From assembly GCF_003319125.1 (NCBI RefSeq), contig NZ_QOHG01000020.1, positions 1-64,000 on the forward strand: a stretch of 64,000 nt of DNA. The letters run 5' to 3'. Positions 58,751 through 64,000 of this stretch are shown here, in pieces (the first letter of the stretch is position 1; every line of letters starts with the position of its first letter). Both the position numbers and the translations under genes were made by a program. Under the pieces are notes generated by a model, which saw only the letters and a list, made by a program, of their open reading frames with translations, did not search any database and had not been told where the DNA came from. The DNA comes from Blastococcus sp. TF02A-26. Lineage in GTDB: Bacteria > Actinomycetota > Actinomycetes > Mycobacteriales > Geodermatophilaceae.

Positions 58751-58814
58751 TGCTGGTCCCTCCGGACGACCGGTCCCGCTGGCTTCTCAGACAGTGGGAT
58801 GCAAGTATTGCTGT
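58751..58814. promoter_or_regulatory. leuC / IclR-type divergent control region
   Basis: 64 bp between the two start codons. On the minus strand a direct repeat TCCCAC appears twice about 20 bp apart (TCCCACACAG and TCCCACTGTC), and a small palindrome GCAA-GTA-TTGC lies at 58801-58811. These are candidate binding sites for the IclR protein next door. Confidence 0.4.
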
Positions 58815-59516
58815 GTGGGACAGCCTAACCCCGTCGCCGTGCTCGACAAAGCAGTGGCCATCCTCCGCGCGGTGGCCGAGGAGCCGGCCACCCTCGCCGA
58901 GCTGGTCGCGCGCACCGGACTGCCCCGCGCCACGGCGCACCGGCTGGCGGTCGCGCTCGAGGGGCACCGGCTGGTCCGCCGCACCGCCGCGGGCGCCTGG
59001 ACCCCCGGTCCCGGCCTCGCCGAGCTCGGCCGCAGCGGCGCCGACCTGGGCGAGGTCGCCGGACGGCACCTGGCGGCGCTGCGCGACGCGAGCGGCGAGA
59101 GCGCGCAGTTCTACGTGCGCGACGGCGCCGCGCGGGTCTGCCTGGCCGCGGCCGAGCGGGCGTCGGGGCTGCGCGACACCGTCCCGGTCGGCGCCCGTCT
59201 GCCGATGACCGCCGGGTCGGCCGCGCACGCACTGCTGGCCTTCGCCCCCGCCGAGGAGGTGACGCCGCTGCTGTCGTCGGCGAGCTTCACCGCGCGCACG
59301 CTGCTCGACGTCCGCCGCCGCGGCTGGGCGCACAGCGTCGCGGAGCGCGAGCCGGGGGTGGCGTCGCTGTCGGCGCCCGTGCGGGACGCCACGGGCGGGG
59401 TCCTGGGCGCGGTCTCGATCAGCGGCCCGGTCGAGCGGCTGGGCCGCCGTCCGTCCCCCGAGGTGGTCAGCGCGGTGCTCGACGCAGCCGGCGCGATCGG
59501 CCGCGCCGCCCGCTGA
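58815..59516 (+). CDS. IclR-family regulator of leucine genes (NdgR/LtbR-like)
   Basis: A 233-aa IclR protein. The winged HTH ([39 protein letters not shown]) is followed by the IclR effector domain with [40 protein letters not shown] and [20 protein letters not shown], close to NdgR/LtbR of Actinobacteria. Those regulators control leuCD and other amino-acid genes. No ribosome site is clear before the GTG. Confidence 0.92.
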   Translation: MGQPNPVAVLDKAVAILRAVAEEPATLAELVARTGLPRATAHRLAVALEGHRLVRRTAAGAWTPGPGLAELGRSGADLGEVAGRHLAALRDASGESAQFYVRDGAARVCLAAAERASGLRDTVPVGARLPMTAGSAAHALLAFAPAEEVTPLLSSASFTARTLLDVRRRGWAHSVAEREPGVASLSAPVRDATGGVLGAVSISGPVERLGRRPSPEVVSAVLDAAGAIGRAAR

Positions 59517-59524
59517 CTCGTCGT

Positions 59525-59539
59525 CCGGCCGAGGGCCGG
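59525..59539. terminator. Short GC hairpin between convergent genes
   Basis: CCGGCC-GAG-GGCCGG lies between the IclR stop and the stop of the small membrane gene. A 6-bp stem is weak, but it is the only candidate here. Confidence 0.35.
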
Positions 59540-59540
59540 G

Positions 59541-59888
59541 TCAGTGACCGCCCGAGCCGTCGTCCGTCCCCTCGCCCTCGGGGTGGACCTGCGTCGGGTC
59601 GACGACGATCGGGCGCAGCCACGACCAGAGCGCGAACGCCGCCGCGAACACCAGCATCGCGAGGCCGGTCCACAGGTTGGCGTTCACCCCGCCGGTCCGC
59701 GCCTCGCCGTTGTCGGAGTCGACGAGCCCGTAGACGGTGAGGACGACGCCGTAGAACCCGATCAGCGCCGCGATCACGTTGCGGACGTCGAAGGCGCCGG
59801 CCGAGTGCCCGCGGGCGGTCCCGGTCGTGCCGGCGGTGGTGGCTCCTCGGGTGCTCGGCTCGCTCATCGGGGACTCCTGGGTGCTCAT
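59541..59888 (-). CDS. Small membrane protein paired with an SSS symporter
   Basis: A 115-aa protein. A Ser/Thr-rich N-terminus leads to two membrane segments (VIAALIGFYGVVLTVYGLVD and ANLWTGLAMLVFAAAFALWS) and an acidic tail. The ATG overlaps the symporter stop (ATGA). A second Met at residue 8 is a possible start. No known family was recognised; context suggests a partner of the symporter. Confidence 0.75.
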   Translation of the reverse strand: MSTQESPMSEPSTRGATTAGTTGTARGHSAGAFDVRNVIAALIGFYGVVLTVYGLVDSDNGEARTGGVNANLWTGLAMLVFAAAFALWSWLRPIVVDPTQVHPEGEGTDDGSGGH

Positions 59889-61564
59889 CGGAAGATCACG
59901 TTGAGGGCGACGACCATGACCAGCGCGATGCCCGCCAGCGGCACCGGCGACTGGTACCAGGGCAACCGGTGGGCGTCCGGGTCGGTCCGCTGCTCGCGCG
60001 GGGTCTCGCTGTAGACCAGCCCGGCCAGCTCGTGCACCGGCTTGGGCCGGGTCACCAGCGTCACGGCGACGCTCACCAGGATGTCGACCACGAAGGCCGC
60101 GCTCGCGGCGACGAAGCTGGCGCCCTGGCCGCTGAGCGGGATCACGCCCAGCGAGGCCTCACCGAAGGCGTTCTCGCTGAACAGCGCCACCAGCACCGCA
60201 GCCAGCGTGCCGGACACCAGGCCGACCCAGCCGGCGGTCGCCGTCATCCGCTTCCAGAACATGCCGAGGATGAAGGTGGCGAACAGCGGGGCGTTGAAGA
60301 AGCCGAACAGCGTCTGCAGGTAGTCCATCAGGTTCTGGTAGCCCGACGCGATGATCGCCGTCCCGATGGCGGTGACCGTCGCACCGACCGTCGCCCAGCG
60401 GCCGACCTTCAGGTAGTAGCCGTCGGGCCGGTCCTTCTTCACGTACTGCTGCCACAGGTCGTAGCTGAAGACGGTGTTGAAGGCGGAGATGTTGGCCGCC
60501 ATGCCGGCCATGAACGCCGCCAGGAGACCGGCGATGGCGATGCCGAGCAGGCCGTTGGGCAGCGTCTCCTGCATCAGCCCGAGGATCGCGTTGTTGTACT
60601 CGAAGTCGGGGTCCGCCGCGGCCTTCGCCTCGACGACGTCCGACACCAGGACGCCGGCGATCATGCCGGGGACGACGACGATGAACGGCACGAACATCTT
60701 CGGGAAGGCGCCGATGATCGGGGTGCTCCGGGCGGCCGACATCGACTTGGTCGCCATCGCCCGCTGCACCTCGACGAAGTTCGTCGTCCAGTAGCCGAAC
60801 GAGAGCACGAACCCGAGGCCGAAGACGATCCCGATGACCGACAGCACCGGGTTGTCGAAGGTCGACAGCTGCTCGCCCGGCCAGGAGCGCAGCTGCTCGG
60901 CGTCCGCGTCGCGGACCTTGTCCATCAGCCCGTCGACGCCGCCGACGCGGTGCAGCCCGAGCAGGGTCAGCGGCAGCAGCGCGGCCACGATGACGAAGAA
61001 CTGCAGCACCTCGTTGTAGATCGCCGCCGACAGCCCGCCGAAGGTGATGTAGCTGAGGACCACGGCGGCGGCCACGACCAGCGAGAGCCAGAGCGGCCAG
61101 CCGAGCAGCAGCTCGACGATCTTGGCCAGCAGGAACAGGTTGATCCCGGCGATGAGGATCTGGGCCAGCGCGAAGCTCAGCGCGTTGACCAGGTGTGCCC
61201 CGGTGCCGAAGCGGCGGCGCATGAACTCCGGGACGCTGCGGACCTTCGACCCGTAGTAGAAGGGCATCATCACGATGCCGAGGAACAGCATCGCCGGGAC
61301 GGCGCCGATCCAGAAGTAGTGCATGGTCGGCATGCCGTACTGGGCGCCGTTGGCCGACATGCCGACGATCTCGACCGCGCCGAGGTTGGCCGAGACGAAC
61401 GCCAGGCCGGTCACCCAGGCCGGCAGCGACCGGCCGGACAGGAAGAAGTCGAGGCTGTCGGAGACCCGCCGGCGAGCGGCGGCCCCGATCATCAGGACGA
61501 CGGCGAAGTAGGCGACCACCAGCAGGTAGTCGACCCAGTTGGCGTCGAGGCGCAGATCGCCCAC
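59885..61564 (-). CDS. SGLT-like sodium/solute symporter, probable galactose uptake
   Basis: A 559-aa SSS transporter with about 14 membrane segments. VSANLGAVEIVGMSANGAQY, VLSYITFGGLSAAIYNEVLQ and VQRAMATKSMSAARSTPIIG with AFPKMFVPFIVVVPG resemble the sugar-type vSGLT. It follows galT and galK directly (stop of galK at 61596), so galactose is the likely substrate. GTG start with a GGAGG site. Confidence 0.88.
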   Translation of the reverse strand: MGDLRLDANWVDYLLVVAYFAVVLMIGAAARRRVSDSLDFFLSGRSLPAWVTGLAFVSANLGAVEIVGMSANGAQYGMPTMHYFWIGAVPAMLFLGIVMMPFYYGSKVRSVPEFMRRRFGTGAHLVNALSFALAQILIAGINLFLLAKIVELLLGWPLWLSLVVAAAVVLSYITFGGLSAAIYNEVLQFFVIVAALLPLTLLGLHRVGGVDGLMDKVRDADAEQLRSWPGEQLSTFDNPVLSVIGIVFGLGFVLSFGYWTTNFVEVQRAMATKSMSAARSTPIIGAFPKMFVPFIVVVPGMIAGVLVSDVVEAKAAADPDFEYNNAILGLMQETLPNGLLGIAIAGLLAAFMAGMAANISAFNTVFSYDLWQQYVKKDRPDGYYLKVGRWATVGATVTAIGTAIIASGYQNLMDYLQTLFGFFNAPLFATFILGMFWKRMTATAGWVGLVSGTLAAVLVALFSENAFGEASLGVIPLSGQGASFVAASAAFVVDILVSVAVTLVTRPKPVHELAGLVYSETPREQRTDPDAHRLPWYQSPVPLAGIALVMVVALNVIFR

Positions 61565-61595
61565 GGGGGCCTCCGTTGTCGTCGGGGTGGGTGGT

Positions 61596-62765
61596 TCAGA
61601 GGAGCCGGCGGGCCCCCGGCGAGGGGACGGCGAGGGAGGTCCGAGGCGCGCCGTACCCCTCTGCCCCGAATCGCCGTGTGATCACCTCGGTCACCCGATC
61701 GACGGACACGGCTGTGACCAGCACGATCGCGCTGCCGCCGAATCCGCCGCCGACCATCCGGGCGCCCTCGGCGCCGGCCTCCAGCGCGGCCGCCACGCAG
61801 GTGTCCAGCTCGGGGGTCGAGATCTCGAAGTCGTCGCGCAGGGAGGCGTGGCCGGCGGTGAGCACCGGACCCGCCGCCCGCGGGTCCCCGGTGTCGCGCA
61901 GCAGCCGCACGACCTCGAGCACGCGGGCGTCCTCGGTGACCACGTGGCGGGCGCGGCGCAGCAGGACGGCGCCGCCCTCCGTGCCGTCGTCCAGCGGGGC
62001 GAGCGCGGCGACGTCGGGCACGTCGCGCAGCGCGCGCACGCCCAGTTGCTCCGCGGCCTGCTCGCACTCCCGGCGCCGGTCGCCGTAGCCCCCGGTGGCG
62101 TGGCTGTGCGTCGTCCCGGTGTCGACGACGAGGAGCACCAGCCCCGCGGCCTCGAGGTCCAGCGGGACCTGGTGGCTGCTGCGGTCGCGGGTGTCGAGGA
62201 AGAGGGCGTGGCCGGCGGTGCACAGCAGCGACGCCGACTGGTCGAGGATCCCGGTCGGCGCACCGACGAAGTCGTTCTCGGCGGTACGGGCGACGTCGAC
62301 CAGGTCGGCGGTCGACAGCTCCGGCGCCGTCAGGTCGCGCAGCGCGAGCGCCACCGAGCACGACAGCGCCGCCGACGACGACAGCCCCATGCCCGCGGGC
62401 ACGTCGCCGTCGACCAGCACGCTCACCCCGCCCGGCACCCGGTCCCGCAGCTCCGCGACCACGCCTGCGGGGTAGCCGGCCCAGCCGTCGGGCCGCCCCG
62501 GCGCCAGGTCGGCCAGCTCCAGCTCGACGCGCTGGTCGGGGTGCTGCGCGGAGACGAGGGCGACCCGGCCGTCGGTGCGCCGGGCCACCGCCGCCCGGGT
62601 GGTCTGGCCGAGCGCCACCGGCAGGACGAAGCCCTCGTTGTAGTCGGTGTGCTCGCCGATGACGTTGACCCGGCCGGGTGCCGCCCAGACGCCCTCCGGT
62701 TCGGCGTCGAACGCCGTCGCGAAGGCCGCGCGGGCCGCTGCGCCCAGCTCGGGGTCGGGGGTCAC
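61596..62765 (-). CDS. galK: Galactokinase
   Basis: A 389-aa GHMP kinase of the Leloir pathway. The galactokinase signature GRVNVIGEHTDYNEGFVLPV, the ATP loop VPAGMGLSSSAALSCSVALA and the C-terminal MVGGGFGGSAIVLV are intact. The GTG overlaps the galT stop (GTGA). A GTG one codon upstream is also possible. Confidence 0.96.
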   Translation of the reverse strand: MTPDPELGAAARAAFATAFDAEPEGVWAAPGRVNVIGEHTDYNEGFVLPVALGQTTRAAVARRTDGRVALVSAQHPDQRVELELADLAPGRPDGWAGYPAGVVAELRDRVPGGVSVLVDGDVPAGMGLSSSAALSCSVALALRDLTAPELSTADLVDVARTAENDFVGAPTGILDQSASLLCTAGHALFLDTRDRSSHQVPLDLEAAGLVLLVVDTGTTHSHATGGYGDRRRECEQAAEQLGVRALRDVPDVAALAPLDDGTEGGAVLLRRARHVVTEDARVLEVVRLLRDTGDPRAAGPVLTAGHASLRDDFEISTPELDTCVAAALEAGAEGARMVGGGFGGSAIVLVTAVSVDRVTEVITRRFGAEGYGAPRTSLAVPSPGARRLL

Positions 62766-63853
62766 CACGTCGTGGTCCGCAGCTGTTCGGCGACGTCCTC
62801 GGGGCTGGTGTCGCTGATGAACGCCCCGATGCCGGACTCCGAGCCGGCCAGGTACTTCAGCTTGCCCGGAGCGCGACGGAAGCTGAACAGCTGGAGGTGC
62901 AGCCACCACTCCTCCCGGCCGCGGTGCACCGGCGCCTGGTTCCAGGCGGCGATGTAGTTCATCGGCTCGTCGAAGCGGTGCGCGAAGCGGCCGAGGGAGT
63001 CGCCGAAGAGCTCGGCCAGCGCCGCGCGCTCCTCGCCGGTCAGCGCGGGCAGGTCGGGCACCCGCCGGTGCGGGAACAGCTGGAGCTCGTAGGGCCACCG
63101 GGCCGCGGCCGGCACGAACGCCGTCCAGTGCTCGTTGGCGGCCACCACGCGGGGACCGCTGCGCTCGGCGGCCACGACGTCGGCGAGGAGGTCCCCGCCG
63201 GTCTCCGCCCGGTGCCGCTCGACCGAGGCCAGGATCCGCTCCACCCGCGACGGGAGGAACGGGTAGGCGTAGACCTGCCCGTGCGGGTGGCCCAGCGTCA
63301 CCCCGATCTCCTCGCCGTGGTTCTCGAACGGGAAGACGTACTCGACGCCCTCGATCGCCGACAGCGCCGACGTCCGGTCGGCCCAGACGTCGACGAGCAG
63401 CCGCAGCCGCTCCGGGCCGAGGTCGGCCGGGACGCGGTCGTGGTCGCTGGTGAAGACCACGACCTCGCAGCGGCCGAACCCGGGCCGCTGGAGGGCGTAC
63501 GGGGCACCGGGGGCGGCCGGGGGCACGTCCGGGTCGACGCCGGTGGCCAGCGACGAGAACCGGTTCTCGAAGACGACGACCTGGTACTCGGCCTCGGGCA
63601 CCTCCGTCGGCGGGCGACCGGGCCGGGTCGGGCACAGCGGGCACTGGTCGGCCGGCGGGAGGAAGGTCCGCGACTGGCGGTGCGAGGCGTAGGCCACCCA
63701 CTCCCCCAGCAGCGCGTCCCAGCGCAGCTGCGAGCGGGTGCTGACCGGGGGGAGGTCGCGGGTGTCGACGGCGTCCCGGGGAGCCGACGACCCGTCGACG
63801 TCGTAGTAGACGATCTCCCGGCCATCGGCCAGCCGACGACTGGTACGGATCAC
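62762..63853 (-). CDS. galT: Galactose-1-phosphate uridylyltransferase
   Basis: A 363-aa GalT. The catalytic HPHGQ motif is in LGHPHGQVYAYPFLP, and FENHGEEIGVT precedes it. CPLCPTR near residue 75 supplies zinc-site cysteines. It leads the galT-galK-symporter operon. No galE is in the window. Confidence 0.95.
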   Translation of the reverse strand: MIRTSRRLADGREIVYYDVDGSSAPRDAVDTRDLPPVSTRSQLRWDALLGEWVAYASHRQSRTFLPPADQCPLCPTRPGRPPTEVPEAEYQVVVFENRFSSLATGVDPDVPPAAPGAPYALQRPGFGRCEVVVFTSDHDRVPADLGPERLRLLVDVWADRTSALSAIEGVEYVFPFENHGEEIGVTLGHPHGQVYAYPFLPSRVERILASVERHRAETGGDLLADVVAAERSGPRVVAANEHWTAFVPAAARWPYELQLFPHRRVPDLPALTGEERAALAELFGDSLGRFAHRFDEPMNYIAAWNQAPVHRGREEWWLHLQLFSFRRAPGKLKYLAGSESGIGAFISDTSPEDVAEQLRTTTW

Positions 63854-63917
63854 GGAGGCGACGCTAGTCCCGCCCCTGGTCAGCCGCCTGAGCGGGGCAC
63901 CGGGGGCCCGGGAACGG

Positions 63918-63952
63918 CGAGAGCCCCCGGCCGGGGAGGCCGGGGGCTCTCG
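63918..63952. terminator. 15-bp hairpin terminator after the tRNA
   Basis: CGAGAGCCCCCGGCC (63918-63932) pairs with 63938-63952 around a 5-nt loop. It lies 6 bp downstream (minus strand) of the tRNA 3' end and 64 bp upstream of galT, so it should end the tRNA transcript. Confidence 0.75.
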
Positions 63953-63958
63953 AGCGCG

Positions 63959-64000
63959 TAGCCCCGAAGGGATTCGAACCCTCGCTACCGCCGTGAGAGG
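63959..64000 (-). tRNA. tRNA-Glu (CTC), partial at window end
   Basis: Minus strand: anticodon loop CTCTCAC (anticodon CTC), stem GGCGG, T-arm GAGGG-TTCGAAT-CCCTT, acceptor CGGGGCT with discriminator A. The GGCGGTAGC stretch is typical of actinobacterial tRNA-Glu. The 5' half lies beyond 64000. CCA is not encoded. Confidence 0.85.

Overview
The window is chromosomal DNA of a high-GC actinobacterium. Almost every codon ends in G or C, GTG starts are very common, and stop/start overlaps (GTGA, ATGA) link most operons. Gene content and order match the actinobacterial core: xerC-dprA-comM-yraN-rnhB-lepB-rplS-trmD-rimM-rpsP, ffh-glnD-glnB-amt, ftsY-smc-mutM-rnc-rpmF-sepIVA-coaD-rsmD-recG, then rpmB, thiL, ddl, gpsA, cofC/fbiD, ppk, mutT1 and leuDC-IclR. 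This is very close to the order I remember from the M. tuberculosis chromosome. A WhiG/FliA sigma factor and the protein style point to Geodermatophilaceae (Blastococcus, Geodermatophilus, Modestobacter), but the family is an inference.

Layout. 1-8.1 kb: WhiG-type sigma factor, XerC recombinase, a thioesterase, the yraN-comM-dprA operon, the rnhB-DUF2469 pair, and an atypical LuxR-type response regulator. 8.4-15.2 kb: signal peptidase I, L19, a NUDIX protein, the rpsP-khpA-rimM-trmD operon, a VOC protein, an RraB-like protein and ProS. 15.3-22.4 kb: an amidohydrolase, Ffh, a small zinc-ribbon protein and the nitrogen cassette amt-glnB-glnD, with GlnR-like boxes before amt. 22.7-25.3 kb: a complete ECF Ni/Co transporter (CbiM, PDGLE/CbiN, CbiQ, CbiO) behind a Nur-like box. 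25.4-41.9 kb: FtsY, two phosphohydrolases, SMC, a ferredoxin, a coiled-coil protein, MutM, RNase III, L32, YceD, SepIVA, CoaD, RsmD, RecG and a DAK2 protein. 42-59.5 kb: L28, a kinase-like protein, GNAT, ThiL, a stand-alone RAM protein, DUF3515, a lipoprotein, Ddl, a phosphatidylcholine-synthase-like enzyme, a metallophosphoesterase, a PLP lyase, GpsA, PlsC, CofC, PPK (behind a PHO-box-like repeat), a NUDIX-phosphatase fusion, LeuCD and their IclR regulator. 59.5-64 kb: a galactose operon (galT, galK, an SGLT-type symporter and a small membrane protein) and a partial tRNA-Glu.

How it works together. Most of the window is housekeeping: translation, tRNA and ribosome maturation, protein targeting (Ffh, FtsY, LepB), chromosome organisation and division (XerC, SMC, SepIVA) and repair (MutM, RecG, MutT1). 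The regulated modules are nitrogen (amt-glnB-glnD), nickel or cobalt uptake, phosphate storage (ppk), leucine synthesis and galactose use. No prophage, insertion sequence or CRISPR array was seen. I see no obviously new multi-gene system. The most interesting items are regulatory or small-scale: a receiver domain that has lost its phosphorylation residues, a duplication-born micro-ORF that couples recG to rsmD, probable CTG starts, a conserved hairpin family, and candidate GlnR, Nur and PHO boxes.
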